The notes beneath the pieces are model-generated. The model was not told the origin of the DNA. It searched no databases and saw nothing but the letters and a program-made list of their open reading frames with translations. From Lewinella sp. JB7 (GTDB lineage Bacteria > Bacteroidota > Bacteroidia > Chitinophagales > Saprospiraceae): 64,000 nt of DNA. Positions 52,554 through 64,000 of the stretch are shown in pieces; within the stretch, counting starts at the first letter, position 1, and each line of letters opens with the position of its first letter. The stretch is taken from NCBI RefSeq assembly GCF_024297185.1, contig NZ_JANCTD010000009.1:62001-126000 (forward strand), written 5' to 3'. Made by a program: the position numbers and the translations under genes.

Positions 52554-53093
52554 ATGCCCGTTACCCTCCGACCCGCCACCGCCGCCGACGTACCCGCCAT
52601 TGCCGCCCTGCACGCCCGGAGCTGGCGGGAGAACTATACGGAGGCCATGTCCGCCAAATACCTCACGGAGGAAGCTCCCACGGAGCGACTAGCCGAGTGG
52701 ACCCGCCGCTTCGCCGGGGATACGGATCGTATGCGGGTCAGCGTAGCGGAGGTGGCCGGGGAGCTGGTCGGCTTCTGCTGCATCCTGCTCGATCATCACG
52801 AAACGGACGGCTCCCTGCTCGATAACCTCCACGTCCGGGCCGATCACCAGGGTAGCGGACTCGGAAAGCGGCTCATGAGGGCCGCCGCGCAACAGGTGGT
52901 CCGGGATAGCGGATCCGACCGAATGTACCTCTGGGTGCTCGCGACCAACACGCGCGCTCTGGCGGTATACCAACGACTGGGGGGCAGGGTCGGGCGCACG
53001 GAAACCCACCTTATGCCCGGGACGGAGCCGCCCGGCACCACGGCGATCAGCGTCCACTACAGCGCCCGGGAGCTGGCCGGTCCGGATAGCTGA
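52554..53093 (+). CDS. GNAT family N-acetyltransferase
   Basis: About 179 residues from the ATG at 52554 (MPVTLRPATAADVPAI, the usual GNAT beta1-alpha1 start). DNLHVRADHQGSGLGKRLMR is the acetyl-CoA loop, and MYLWVLATNTRALAVYQRLG the C-terminal signature. Acceptor unknown. An in-frame ATG-like start at 52530 adds eight non-conserved residues. Same strand as the creatininase gene; a shared transcript is likely but not shown. Confidence 0.92.
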   Translation: MPVTLRPATAADVPAIAALHARSWRENYTEAMSAKYLTEEAPTERLAEWTRRFAGDTDRMRVSVAEVAGELVGFCCILLDHHETDGSLLDNLHVRADHQGSGLGKRLMRAAAQQVVRDSGSDRMYLWVLATNTRALAVYQRLGGRVGRTETHLMPGTEPPGTTAISVHYSARELAGPDS

Positions 53094-53172
53094 TCACCGC
53101 CCGAACCCCACCGGCTGCCGGGCGGTTCCACTGGCGTCAGCACCTGATTGGTATCACCTAAATTCAGTCACT

Positions 53173-53421
53173 ATGGCAAAGGATCACGGACCCAGCATCA
53201 AGGATGACGAGAAGTACGAAGCCCTGCGGGACGAGGGGATGAGCAAGCAGAAAGCGGCCCGCATCGCCAACACCCCCGATGCAAGCGAGCGGGGCGGCCG
53301 TGCCTCCCGTTACGAAGACCGCACGAAACGGGAGCTCTACGAGGAAGCGAAGAAGATCGGAATCCGGGGGCGCTCCGGCATGAGCAAATCCGAACTGATC
53401 GAGGCGCTGCGGAATAATTAG
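53173..53421 (+). CDS. Small basic protein with Rho N-terminal-like (SAP-type) domain
   Basis: 82 residues. The first half (SIKDDEKYEALRDEGMSKQK, AARIANTPDA) resembles the DUF7218 motif. The second half TKRELYEEAKKIGIRGRSGM, ending SKSELIEALRNN, is the Rho_N helix-extended-loop-helix fold, which can bind nucleic acids. Such proteins are common, uncharacterised and probably DNA/RNA binding. ATG at 53173 with a weak TAAATTCA ahead of it. Confidence 0.87.
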   Translation: MAKDHGPSIKDDEKYEALRDEGMSKQKAARIANTPDASERGGRASRYEDRTKRELYEEAKKIGIRGRSGMSKSELIEALRNN

Positions 53422-53718
53422 CGATAAGATCGGCGGGGGCGGAAACGACGATCCTGGTGGGGCCTAACGCCCACCGGCGGGCGCCAAACTTCCGTGAGCG
53501 TGTTGCAACGTAGCCCGGGTGCTTGCCGTTCCGCCGCGGGGAAATAAACCGGCGGCCCACTCGTTTTAGGGATACTGCATTACGGCAATCCGGCGCAAAA
53601 AGATCGACCGGGCGGCGTGGTGGACGAATAATTCGTCCCGGCACCGTCTCCCCCACCTTCGCTTTTTACGCCCCGCCCATTCGTACTATCTCCGATCGCG
53701 TTATTATCCCATCTATTG

Positions 53719-56493
<2,775 letters not shown>

Positions 56494-56496
56494 GAT

Positions 56497-57195
56497 TTAC
56501 CAGCTGTGGTGCAGACTCACCTGGAGCTGCCCCTTGCCGCGTGCGTTGGTAGTTTGCTTCATCCACCCCAGTTGGGTGCGCAGGTTGCTCCGGAGGCCGT
56601 AGCCTACGCCGATATAGGTCCGGTTGCGGTCGAAAAATTGTACGGAGCGTCCGTCACCGATGTCCCGTTGCCCGTTCATGAAGAGCTCGTTGTAGAGGGC
56701 CAGATACACGATACCCTCCCCCAGATCGGTATCGTTAAGGGGTACGTTCAGGAATAGGTTATAGCGGTAGCGGGTCCGAAAATCCTGTCCTTCCACCCAG
56801 CGTTGTTCGTAGCGTAGGCGGTGGGTGAGCAAAAAGCGTTCGCCGATCCGTTGGGGAAACAGCGCCTCTTGGTACACCCGACTCTCACCGGTCGTGGCGT
56901 CGCTATCCCCCTGGGTGCCGGTAGTGATGTTGGCGTAGCCCAGCGTAAAGGTGATGCCGGCATCGGTGGGCGCGAAGGTGATGCCGGAGCGGAGGAGCAG
57001 TTGCTCCAGGTCGCCGCCGAGGTTAAAATTACGGTACTGGGCGTCCCCCTGAATACCCCACTGGCTACCTTCACCAAAGGAGTGATTGTAGAAGTACATA
57101 TACCAGGCACCGAGTTGGTCGTCGTTGGGTACGCTCTGCGCGCTTAGCGGATAAGATAGAAGTACGGGTAATACGTAGAGTAGTAGTCGCGCCAT
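56497..57195 (-). CDS. DUF2490 outer-membrane-like protein
   Basis: About 232 residues from MARLLLYVLP (57195). A signal peptide ends at LSAQS. The body alternates polar/hydrophobic beta strands with aromatic ends (LGAWYMYFYNHSFGEGSQWG, RYEQRWVEGQDFRTRYRYNL, RNRTYIGVGYGLR) and ends in SLHHSW, as expected for an outer-membrane beta-barrel of the DUF2490 family. Role unknown. Its stop is 3 bp from the previous gene's stop. Confidence 0.88.
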   Translation of the reverse strand: MARLLLYVLPVLLSYPLSAQSVPNDDQLGAWYMYFYNHSFGEGSQWGIQGDAQYRNFNLGGDLEQLLLRSGITFAPTDAGITFTLGYANITTGTQGDSDATTGESRVYQEALFPQRIGERFLLTHRLRYEQRWVEGQDFRTRYRYNLFLNVPLNDTDLGEGIVYLALYNELFMNGQRDIGDGRSVQFFDRNRTYIGVGYGLRSNLRTQLGWMKQTTNARGKGQLQVSLHHSW

Positions 57196-57257
57196 GAATA
57201 AGCTGGGGTTTGCCGCAAAAAACACGACAACGTGCCTATAGTTTCCCGACCTTGCAT

Positions 57258-57358
57258 CCTACCACATTACCACTCTACCACATTACCACCCTACCACATT
57301 ACCACCCTACCACATTACCACCCTACCACCCTACCACCCTACCACATTACCCCCCTAC
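57258..57358 (+). repeat. Short tandem repeat CTACCACATTACCACC upstream of phhB
   Basis: A pyrimidine-rich microsatellite of about 16-24-bp units, variants of CTACCACATTACCACC, runs right up to the ATG of the next gene (57360). It has no purine-rich Shine-Dalgarno sequence. Copy number may vary. Confidence 0.85.
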
Positions 57359-57359
57359 C

Positions 57360-57605
57360 ATGTCCTGGAACCACACCAACAACAAACTACACCGCGAATT
57401 CACCTTTGCCGACTTTCGCCAAGCCTTCGCCTTCATGACCGAAGTGGCCTTCGCGGCCGAAAAAATGAACCATCACCCGGAGTGGCGTAACGTCTACAAC
57501 AAGGTTTCGATCGAACTCACCAGTCACGATGCGGGCAATACGGTTACGGAGCGGGATCGTAAGCTGGCGGAGACGATTGACCGTATCTTTACGCGCTATG
57601 CATAA
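57360..57605 (+). CDS. phhB: 4a-hydroxytetrahydrobiopterin dehydratase
   Basis: 81 residues. [20 protein letters not shown] and [16 protein letters not shown] carry the conserved His-His-Pro-Glu-Trp of pterin-4a-carbinolamine dehydratases, then [17 protein letters not shown]. It dehydrates 4a-carbinolamine pterin, recycling the cofactor of aromatic amino acid hydroxylases; no such hydroxylase is in the window. Slightly short compared with the usual ~95-110 residues because the N-terminal helix is brief. The TPR gene starts inside its last codons. Confidence 0.93.
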   Translation: MSWNHTNNKLHREFTFADFRQAFAFMTEVAFAAEKMNHHPEWRNVYNKVSIELTSHDAGNTVTERDRKLAETIDRIFTRYA

Positions 57606-59082
57606 GACCGCGGCACTCCTACTGGGGCTACTTTTTTGGGCGGGGACGCAGGTGCGAGCGAATGCGGAATACAGCTATGAGCTCAACGCGGGGGCAATTG
57701 CCGTTTACGAAGATATCATGCGGCTGGAACTGGACGTAGCCGAAGCCGGTATTCGGGCGCTGCGCGCCGCCGAACCCCGCAATCTGGCTGCTTACCACCT
57801 GGAGAGCTACGTCGATTTTTTCCGACTTTATCTGTCGGGCGATGAAGGGCTTGACGGGCAACTCGCCGAGCGGTTCGATCGCCGGGTGGCTGCCCTGGAA
57901 CGGGGCGACGTAAACTCTCCTTACTACCACTACGTCCTGGCCGACGTTCGCCTGCACCGCAGCCTCATTGATCTGCGGTTCGAACGTCAACTGGCGGCCT
58001 TTCGTAATCTCAACCGAGCCTACAAGAACCTGCGCGACAACGCCGACCGCTTCCCGGATTTCTTACCTACCTACAAAAATCTGGGATTGGTACACGCGGC
58101 CGTAGGGTCCATTCCACCGCAGTATAAGTGGGGCGTCGAACTGTTTTCTTCCCTCACGGGTACCATAGCCGAGGGGCGTCGGGAACTCAAACGCGCGCTG
58201 GCGGATCGCGACAGCCCCTTCTACCTGGAGACCCGGGTTCTCTATGCCTTCATGGAACTTCACCTGGCGGATCGACCGGACCTGGCGGCGCAATCGATCG
58301 CCGCCCTGAAGCTGGACCCGGCAAACAATAAATTGCACTGCTTCGTACGCGCTAGCGTGGCAATGCACGATGATCGCAACGCCGAGGCTATCCGAATCCT
58401 GGAAATGCAGCAACGGGGGGGGACGGCAGCCGATTTTCCCTATCTCGATTTCATGCTCGGCCAGGCAAAACTGCGGAGTCTGGACTCCCGCGGACGGGCC
58501 CATTTTCAGTCCTTTCTCTTGCGCTATTCCGGGCGGCATTTCCGGGAGGAAGCCCTGCAGAAAATCGCCTGGTCCTACCTCCTGGAGGGAAATATTCCCC
58601 GCTATCACCGGGCGATGGCCGAGATCGAGGGGGGCAGCCGCGCCGGAGGCGACGAAAGCGCGGTGCGCGAGGCCGCCGGGGAGCGGGCACCACACCTGGG
58701 ATTACTCCGGGCCCGCCTACTCTTCGACGGAGGGTACTTCACCCGCGCCCGCGTGGAACTTGACGGGATACAATTTGCCACGCTTAACCCCGACGAGCAA
58801 CTGGAGCACCGGTACCGCACGGGGCGGGTACTGGGGGGGCTGAAGGATTTCGCGGGTGCCCTTTCGTTTTACGAACGCACCATCACATTGGGGCGTGACA
58901 ATCCGGCCTATTATGCCTGTAACGCCGCTCTCCAGGCGGGATTACTGGAGGAAGAGCGTGGAAATCTTTCCGCCGCCAAACGGTATTTTCTCACCTGCCT
59001 GGATCTTAATCCCGCTGAGTACCGCATCGGACTCCACATGCTGGCGAAGGCCGGCCTGAATCGTATAGGGGGTAGCAAGTGA
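57598..59082 (+). CDS. Secreted tetratricopeptide-repeat protein (Iml2/TTC39-like?)
   Basis: 494 residues from the ATG at 57598, overlapping phhB by 8 bp. A signal sequence ([20 protein letters not shown]) is followed by helical TPR-like repeats through the whole chain ([56 protein letters not shown]). The central part ([29 protein letters not shown]) resembles the Iml2/TTC39 (DUF3808) family, otherwise seen mostly in eukaryotes; this is only a resemblance. Probably periplasmic scaffold protein. Confidence 0.8.
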   Translation: MHKTAALLLGLLFWAGTQVRANAEYSYELNAGAIAVYEDIMRLELDVAEAGIRALRAAEPRNLAAYHLESYVDFFRLYLSGDEGLDGQLAERFDRRVAALERGDVNSPYYHYVLADVRLHRSLIDLRFERQLAAFRNLNRAYKNLRDNADRFPDFLPTYKNLGLVHAAVGSIPPQYKWGVELFSSLTGTIAEGRRELKRALADRDSPFYLETRVLYAFMELHLADRPDLAAQSIAALKLDPANNKLHCFVRASVAMHDDRNAEAIRILEMQQRGGTAADFPYLDFMLGQAKLRSLDSRGRAHFQSFLLRYSGRHFREEALQKIAWSYLLEGNIPRYHRAMAEIEGGSRAGGDESAVREAAGERAPHLGLLRARLLFDGGYFTRARVELDGIQFATLNPDEQLEHRYRTGRVLGGLKDFAGALSFYERTITLGRDNPAYYACNAALQAGLLEEERGNLSAAKRYFLTCLDLNPAEYRIGLHMLAKAGLNRIGGSK

Positions 59083-59113
59083 TTTCTCACCCCACGACGA
59101 AGGTATGGCCGCT

Positions 59114-59785
59114 TTAGGCGGTCTTGAGTTGGGCATCCGCGACGACGACCGGCTTCGTCAGTAATTCGGGCGTCAGGCTGGCGAAGGCGTATCCCCGCTC
59201 CGTAAAGTGCCGCAGAATGCGGGGAAGTATGGCCCGTACGTTCTCTTCGGCCTTCAGGCTGTCGTGCATAACGACGATGCTTCCGGAACGGGCATTATCC
59301 ACCACGTTGTCGTAGCAGTCCTCCGGAGTGAGTTCGGGATCGAAATCCCCACTGAGGACATCCCACATGACCACTTCGTAGTGCCGCTGTAGAAACTGAG
59401 CCTGACTGGGCTTCAGTCGGCCGTAGGGCGGGCGGAAGAGTGAGGTTTTGAGTTGTACGGCGCAGTGGCGTGCATCGTGAAAGTAGGGTACGTTGTCCGT
59501 CTTCCAGCCGTCCAGGTGGTGCATGGTGTGATTGCCCACCGCGTGGCCGGCGTCAATGACCTGTTGGAGTACGGCGGGATAGCGCCGAACGTTATTACCT
59601 ACGCAGAAGAAGGTCGCCTTAGCGTCGAATTCGGCGAGTTGCTCCAGTACCCAGGGGGTGAGGTGCGGGATAGGCCCGTCATCGAAGGTCAGAAAGAGGG
59701 TCGGTTGGGCGAGGGCGGACGTAACCCGCCAGTGAAAGTTGGGAAACAGTTTCTGGATGACCCGCGGTGTCTTGATGAGATACAT
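59114..59785 (-). CDS. Polysaccharide deacetylase (NodB family, CE4)
   Basis: About 223 residues from MYLIKTPRV (59785). NodB motifs are in order: LFLTFDDGPIPHL (motif 1, Asp-Asp), VGNHTMHHLDGW (motif 2, HxxxH), LFRPPYGRLKPSQ (motif 3), MWDVLSGDFDPEL (motif 4) and GSIVVMHDSLKAEENV (motif 5). The metal triad is Asp and two His. CE4 enzymes remove acetyl groups from chitin-like or peptidoglycan sugars; no clear signal peptide, so the cellular site is uncertain. The frame runs on to 59842 without recognisable sequence. Confidence 0.92.
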   Translation of the reverse strand: MYLIKTPRVIQKLFPNFHWRVTSALAQPTLFLTFDDGPIPHLTPWVLEQLAEFDAKATFFCVGNNVRRYPAVLQQVIDAGHAVGNHTMHHLDGWKTDNVPYFHDARHCAVQLKTSLFRPPYGRLKPSQAQFLQRHYEVVMWDVLSGDFDPELTPEDCYDNVVDNARSGSIVVMHDSLKAEENVRAILPRILRHFTERGYAFASLTPELLTKPVVVADAQLKTA

Positions 59786-59904
59786 GTCAGTGGATTCTTG
59801 GGAGAAATTGGGGAGGCAGGAATGGGGCTGTCCAGTAAACAAATTCAGTAGGCCGGAGGCTTCTTACGGAAGCAAAATCGGGAATACTTGGTAGCCGACA
59901 AGGG

Positions 59905-59933
59905 GTTGCGCTAAGTAAGCTTGACTACCTTTG
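59905..59933 (+). promoter_or_regulatory. Promoter of gltX (GTTG - 17 bp - TACCTTTG)
   Basis: A perfect -7 box TACCTTTG at 59926-59933 with GTTG at 59905-59908, 17 bp apart; 112 bp before the gltX ATG and the only perfect match in this spacer. The leader holds no recognised riboswitch. Confidence 0.5.
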
Positions 59934-60045
59934 CCGGTGCATTTGGAAGATGGTCCCTACGGTTGTATAGTAAACGTTTAATGGGCTAACAATGCTGCTC
60001 ACATTATAAAATTTTCTACATCCCCAGCCGCTTAATTACAATGTC

Positions 60046-61569
60046 ATGAATAACGTAAGAGTCAGATTTGCCCCTTCCCCCACCGGAGCCCTGCATATCG
60101 GCGGACTGAGAACCGCGCTCTACAACTACCTCTACGCACGCGGCAATGGCGGAAGTTTCGTGCTTCGCATCGAGGATACGGACCAAAAACGCTACGTGGC
60201 CGGTGCGGAAGCCTACATCCGGGAGTCGCTGGAGTGGGCGGGAATCACGCCTGACGAGGGTCCCGAAATCGGCGGGAATTACGGTCCCTACCGCCAAAGT
60301 GAACGACGCGACATCTACCGCAAGTACACTCAGCACCTGGTCGATTCGGGGCACGCTTATTACGCCTTCGATACCGAGGCCGAACTCGACCAACGCCGGG
60401 AAGCGGAGAAGGCGGCCGGCAACCACAACTTTCGGTATGACGCCTCGACGCGTGGGGATATGCGCAACGGCATCAGCCTGTCGAAGGAAGAAACGGAAAA
60501 GCTGGTGGCCGATGGTACGCCCTACGTCGTCCGTCTGCGGGTGGATCCCGGCCAAATGATTCATATCCAGGATATCGTACGGGGCGACGTAGCCTTCCGC
60601 AGTGAGGAAGTGGACGATAAGGTACTCATGAAAGCCGACGGACTGCCCACCTATCATTTGGCCAACGTGGTCGACGATCACCTGATGGAGATCAGCCACG
60701 TCATCCGGGGGGAGGAGTGGCTGCCGAGTACCGCGCTGCACGTCCTCTTGTACCGCGCCTTCGGTTGGGAAAAAACCATGCCCGCCTTTGCCCACCTCCC
60801 GCTGCTGCTCAAACCCAACGGTAAGGGAAAGCTCAGCAAGCGCGATGGTCAGGCGCTCGGATTTCCCGTCTTTCCCCTGGACTGGGAGGGAGGAGAAGAA
60901 AAATTGGATGGCTTCCGGGAAGCCGGCTTCCTGCCCCAGGCAATGATCAACTTTCTTGCCTTTCTGGGATGGAACCCCGGCACCGAGCAGGAAATATTCA
61001 CGCTATCCGAATTGGTAGAGGCATTCGATCTGGACCGTATCAATAAGAGCGGAGCGCAGTACGATTTCGAAAAGGCGAAGTGGTATAACCAACAGTACCT
61101 CATCAGTACACCGGATGGGGAGCTCGCCCCCGCGGTCGTGGAGGTCTTCGCGGCGCACGGGCAGAAAATTGACCCGGAAAAGGCAAGCCTGATCGCCGGT
61201 CTGCTCAAGGAACGCGTTCACACCCTACCCGAATTTTATACCCAGGGCCGGTACTTCACCGAGCGGGTCGGAATCACGGATGAGAAAATGGCCCGCAAAA
61301 AGTGGAAGCCCGCCCAGCGCCCGGTCTTCGAGCAACTGCGGCAGCGCCTGGCGGAGGTGACCGACTGGAACGCGACCGACATCAAATCCGCCACCGTCGC
61401 CTTTATGGAAGATACGGGCCTGGGATTCGGAGCGGTACTGCCCGTGCTCCGGTTGGCGGTCAGTGGTACCACCAACGGTCCGGATGCCTTCGCCATCTTG
61501 GCAACCATCGGTCAGGAAGAAACACTGGAACGCCTGTCGCAAGGCTTCGACGCCATGGACCTCCTGTAG
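60046..61569 (+). CDS. gltX: Glutamyl-tRNA synthetase
   Basis: 507 residues. RFAPSPTGALHIGGLRTALY has the HIGH-type signature, and KPNGKGKLSKRDGQALGFP the KMSKS-type loop (KLSKR). LRIEDTDQKRYV and IRGEEWLPSTALHVLLYRAF are further class Ib blocks, and the C-terminal third is the helical anticodon domain. It charges tRNA-Glu with glutamate. The TAG stop codon is inside the first copy of repeat array D. Confidence 0.96.
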   Translation: MNNVRVRFAPSPTGALHIGGLRTALYNYLYARGNGGSFVLRIEDTDQKRYVAGAEAYIRESLEWAGITPDEGPEIGGNYGPYRQSERRDIYRKYTQHLVDSGHAYYAFDTEAELDQRREAEKAAGNHNFRYDASTRGDMRNGISLSKEETEKLVADGTPYVVRLRVDPGQMIHIQDIVRGDVAFRSEEVDDKVLMKADGLPTYHLANVVDDHLMEISHVIRGEEWLPSTALHVLLYRAFGWEKTMPAFAHLPLLLKPNGKGKLSKRDGQALGFPVFPLDWEGGEEKLDGFREAGFLPQAMINFLAFLGWNPGTEQEIFTLSELVEAFDLDRINKSGAQYDFEKAKWYNQQYLISTPDGELAPAVVEVFAAHGQKIDPEKASLIAGLLKERVHTLPEFYTQGRYFTERVGITDEKMARKKWKPAQRPVFEQLRQRLAEVTDWNATDIKSATVAFMEDTGLGFGAVLPVLRLAVSGTTNGPDAFAILATIGQEETLERLSQGFDAMDLL

Positions 61570-61830
61570 CGACGGCTTGAGCCGTCCCGCTGTCCACGTG
61601 TATCGACGGCTTGAGCCGTCCCGCTGCCCCCCCGTGCAGCGACCGCTTGAGCCGTCCTGCTGCCCCCATGTAGCGACGGCTTGAGCCGTCCCGCTATCCC
61701 CCCACCCCGATCCTCCACCAAACGGATACGCCGTGTATCGACGGCTTGAGCCGTCCCGCTATCCCCCCACCCCCGATCCTCCACCCAAGAAATATGCCGT
61801 GTAGCGACGGCTTGAGCCGTCCTGCTATCC
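61565..61830. repeat. Repeat array D (six copies of hairpin GACGGCT..AGCCGTC)
   Basis: Copies of TGTAGCGACGGCTTGAGCCG start at 61565, 61599, 61635, 61669, 61734 and 61800, spaced 34-66 bp. The element is the same as in array C but with a G:C where C has an A:T in the stem. The first copy contains the gltX stop codon. A pyrimidine-rich CCCCCACCCC stretch separates copies. The remainder to 61921 carries one inverted copy of the array A/B head (61886-61910). Confidence 0.9.
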
Positions 61831-61885
61831 CCCTGTGCCGTCCCCCTATCCCTACCACCCCCCCGTGCCCCCCGGAACCCTTGCC

Positions 61886-61910
61886 GTCTCGGACCAGAGG
61901 CCGCTCGACC
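61886..61910 (-). repeat. Isolated inverted copy of the GGTCGAGCGGCCTCTGGTCC head motif
   Basis: Read on the minus strand, this 25-bp block is the head motif that starts units of arrays A (33.6 kb) and B (40.0 kb). It lies at the gltX/HD-protein convergent boundary, next to the stop of the HD gene. Confidence 0.85.
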
Positions 61911-61921
61911 TGACAACGGAC

Positions 61922-63142
61922 CTAAGAGACCTCCTTCGGGTAGCACAAAAAATACTTCGTAAACACCCGGGGCGTAATACCAAAATCACTAACACTGGAC
62001 ATAGGTACGACATCGCCATTTTTAGTACAGACCATAATCTCTTCCTTGGTCAGGGTGTAGGCACTGTTAGTTTCCTTGCCCTGAATGATCAAGTGAGCAG
62101 CGGCCTGGCGGGGCACCAGACTACTGCGGGCAAGTGCCTGGCGAATGGTGTCCACGTATTCCGGATCGAAGGGTTCGTTAGCAAACTCCAGTCGGAATAG
62201 TCGCCGGTTGACCAAACCGTAGCTCAGGTACGACAGCAACGGATCGGGATGTTGCTGCCAGGCCTTCACCGCGGTACTGATGTCGGTGTCGTCCAGGGCG
62301 GCGAAGCAGTCCAGCAGATCGTTCCGCCGCTGGTGAAAATCGTCGCGGGTGATCCGGTGGTTCAGAAAGTAGGTGAGGGAAGGGGGTGCCCAGGGTGCCC
62401 GACCGGTATCGGCAAGTTCCCGGGCCCGTTGCAGGATCAGGCGCAACATCTGCTCGGCGGCCACGACGGTTTTATGGAGGTATACCTGCCAGTACATGAT
62501 GCGCCGACTGGTGAGAAAGCGCTCTACGCTGTAAATGCCCTTCTGCTCCACCACGAGCCGGTCGTTGACGACGTTCAGCATTTTAATGATGCGGTCGTAC
62601 CCGATCACCCCCTCGGCCACTCCCGTGAAGTAACTGTCGCGGTTGAGGTAGTCCAGGCGGTCCATGTCCAGTTGTCCGCTCACCAGCTGATGAAGGAAGT
62701 GTTTTTTATACTTTCCGGTAAAGACGCGGATGGCCAGGTCCAGGCGGCCGTTGAACTCGTCGTTCAGGCGCTGCATAAAGAGCAAACTCAGCTCTTCGTG
62801 ATGAACGTCGATGAGGGTTTTCTCCAGGGTATGGGAAAAAGGACCGTGCCCGATATCGTGGAGCAGAATGGCGATCATGACCGCCTCCGCCTCCCGCTTA
62901 TTGATCTTGACCCCCTTTCCCTTCAGGCTCGCGACCGCCTGCTGCATCAGGTGCAGGGCCCCTAGCGCGTGGTGAAACCGGGTGTGCAGCGCCCCGGGAT
63001 ACACGTAGTGCGTCAGGCTTACTTGCTTGACGTTGCGGAGCCGCTGGAAGTAGGGGTGCTCCACCAGATCAAACAGAATGCCGTAAGGGATACTGATGAA
63101 CCCGTACACGGGGTCGTTAAGGATCTTTTGCTTTTTCTCCAT
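61922..63142 (-). CDS. HD-domain phosphohydrolase (dNTPase-like)
   Basis: 406 residues. HTRFHHALGALHLMQQAVAS has the first metal His, and AILLHDIGHGPFSHTLEKTL the HD doublet. LDMDRLDYLNRDSYFTGVAEG carries the conserved D-x-x-D-Y-x-x-R-D of the dGTPase/SAMHD1-like group. Such enzymes hydrolyse dNTPs or nucleotides; the substrate is not predicted. No signal peptide. It is convergent with gltX across array D. Confidence 0.9.
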   Translation of the reverse strand: MEKKQKILNDPVYGFISIPYGILFDLVEHPYFQRLRNVKQVSLTHYVYPGALHTRFHHALGALHLMQQAVASLKGKGVKINKREAEAVMIAILLHDIGHGPFSHTLEKTLIDVHHEELSLLFMQRLNDEFNGRLDLAIRVFTGKYKKHFLHQLVSGQLDMDRLDYLNRDSYFTGVAEGVIGYDRIIKMLNVVNDRLVVEQKGIYSVERFLTSRRIMYWQVYLHKTVVAAEQMLRLILQRARELADTGRAPWAPPSLTYFLNHRITRDDFHQRRNDLLDCFAALDDTDISTAVKAWQQHPDPLLSYLSYGLVNRRLFRLEFANEPFDPEYVDTIRQALARSSLVPRQAAAHLIIQGKETNSAYTLTKEEIMVCTKNGDVVPMSSVSDFGITPRVFTKYFLCYPKEVS

Positions 63143-63307
63143 CGTGGCGTACTTCCTAACCTGCGTTCGCCCATTACGTTCAGCAAGCCGGAGGATTCCG
63201 GTAACGGATGACCTAAACGCTTGCCCCCGGTGTTCTCCCTTTGCGGCTCCGCACCGAATGTGCGGTATTATGACGAACTTTGCGGCCGCAAACCCCTATC
63301 TCAAACG

Positions 63308-64000
63308 ATGAACATAGTAATCGCCGGAGCCGGTGACGTCGGCTTCCACCTCGCCGAGTTGTTGGCCACGGAGAACCAGAACATCGTACTGATCGACAAC
63401 GACCAGGAAGTACTCGACTACGCGGGTTCCCACCTGGACGTGCTCACCGTACGGGGCGACGCCACCAGCCTCTCCACGCTCGAAACCGCCCGGGCGGGTA
63501 CCGCCGACCTGCTGCTGGCCGTCACCACCAGCGAACAAACCAACATGATGGCCGCCATCCTGTCCAAAAAGATGGGCGCGGGGCGCGTGATCGCACGGGT
63601 CGACAACGAGGAGTACCTGGAATGCAACAACGAACAAACGATCTGCTCGCTGGGCATCGACCAACTCATCAGTCCGCGTCAATTAGCAGCCGTGGAGATC
63701 GAGCGACTAGTGAAGAAGTGCTCCTTTACGGACATCTACGAATTCGAAGACGGCAAGCTCTCCCTGGTCGGTATCACCCTGGATTCCAATTCTCCCCTCG
63801 TAGGCCGCCAACTCGGGGAAATCGAAGGGCTCAACGACCGAAAGGAATTGCAGTTGATCGCCATCCTGCGGGGCCACCAAACCCTCATCCCGCGGGGACA
63901 TACCGAACTGCGCCGCAACGACCACATCTACTTTATCACCCGGCCGGAACACACCAAACTGGTGGAGCGCTTCGTCGGGAAGAAGGCGGTGAAGGTGACC
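63308..64000 (+). CDS. trkA: Trk potassium uptake regulatory protein TrkA (3' end outside window)
   Basis: Open to the window end, 231 residues so far. NIVIAGAGDVGFHLAELLAT is the RCK NAD-binding loop, IVLIDNDQEVLDYAG with the acidic residue at the end of strand 2, and GDATSLSTLETARAGTADLL the third strand; a TrkA_C domain begins near residue 150 (LVGITLDSNSPLVGRQLGEI). TrkA gates the TrkH/KtrB potassium channel in response to nucleotides. A second RCK/TrkA_C pair, if present, lies beyond the window. Confidence 0.9.
   Translation, partial: MNIVIAGAGDVGFHLAELLATENQNIVLIDNDQEVLDYAGSHLDVLTVRGDATSLSTLETARAGTADLLLAVTTSEQTNMMAAILSKKMGAGRVIARVDNEEYLECNNEQTICSLGIDQLISPRQLAAVEIERLVKKCSFTDIYEFEDGKLSLVGITLDSNSPLVGRQLGEIEGLNDRKELQLIAILRGHQTLIPRGHTELRRNDHIYFITRPEHTKLVERFVGKKAVKVT

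Noticed and set aside
53422-53718. Short minus-strand frames in the spacer before the large T9SS gene
   Set aside because: Arg/Pro/Ser-rich translations without start signals or domains, as expected from high-GC noncoding DNA.

Overview
The window looks like chromosomal DNA of a fairly GC-rich member of the Bacteroidota, most like the Lewinella/Saprospiria group (inference, not a database result). Pointers are: three secreted proteins with type IX secretion (T9SS) C-terminal sorting domains, a DUF4175 protein, DUF2490, the bifunctional ThrA, a mevalonate-pathway decarboxylase, YbeY with the Bacteroidota-type HGxLHLCG motif, and repeated -7 boxes of the Bacteroidota form TAnnTTTG. Two perfect 16-bp parS palindromes at 11.9 kb, and rsmG (gidB) 10 kb away, suggest the window lies close to the replication origin.

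Layout. 0-7 kb: partial membrane protein, divergent NRAMP-family transporter, PAS/Fis-type regulator, giant coiled-coil DUF4175 membrane protein, RsbW-like ATPase and YbeY. 7-12 kb: thrA-thrB-thrC operon (aspartate to threonine), then the parS pair. 12-22 kb: M1-type peptidase, diphosphomevalonate decarboxylase, rhodanese lipoprotein, purine nucleoside phosphorylase, large SNF2 helicase, 6-phosphogluconolactonase and a small membrane protein. 22-26 kb (mostly minus): rsmG, RluA-type pseudouridine synthase, a small DUF4834-like protein and an aldehyde dehydrogenase. 26.2-28.15 kb: one strikingly AT-rich gene with a C-terminal PD-(D/E)XK nuclease fold, the clearest horizontally acquired gene and the best candidate for an undescribed (defence-like) activity. 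28-37 kb: endonuclease/phosphatase-family protein, tryptophan 2,3-dioxygenase, ICMT-like methyltransferase, GNAT plus nucleoside hydrolase, cytochrome P450 and a DUF5117-type metalloprotease. 37-47 kb: parC, a small membrane protein, a PhoD-DUF1499 fusion, thymidine kinase, MoxR ATPase, an MtfA-like protein without its zinc motif, a CBS protein and an alpha-oxoamine synthase. 47-57 kb: T9SS cargo, creatininase family, GNAT, Rho_N protein, DUF2490. 57-64 kb: pterin dehydratase, TPR protein, polysaccharide deacetylase, gltX, HD phosphohydrolase and the start of trkA.

Intergenic DNA is unusually repeat-rich. Five tandem arrays are present (33.6-34.4, 36.9-37.15, 40.0-40.5, 47.2-47.6 and 61.6-61.8 kb). 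Several have higher-order duplication (169, 218 and 111 bp periods). Two arrays 14 kb apart share a hairpin whose stem differs by a compensatory base pair. A 25-bp head motif links the 33.6, 40.0 and 61.9 kb loci. The parC array lies between a good promoter and the gene, so it would be transcribed as a chain of small hairpins.

No tRNA, rRNA, CRISPR array, insertion sequence or prophage was recognised. All assignments are from reading motifs; none was confirmed by a search.
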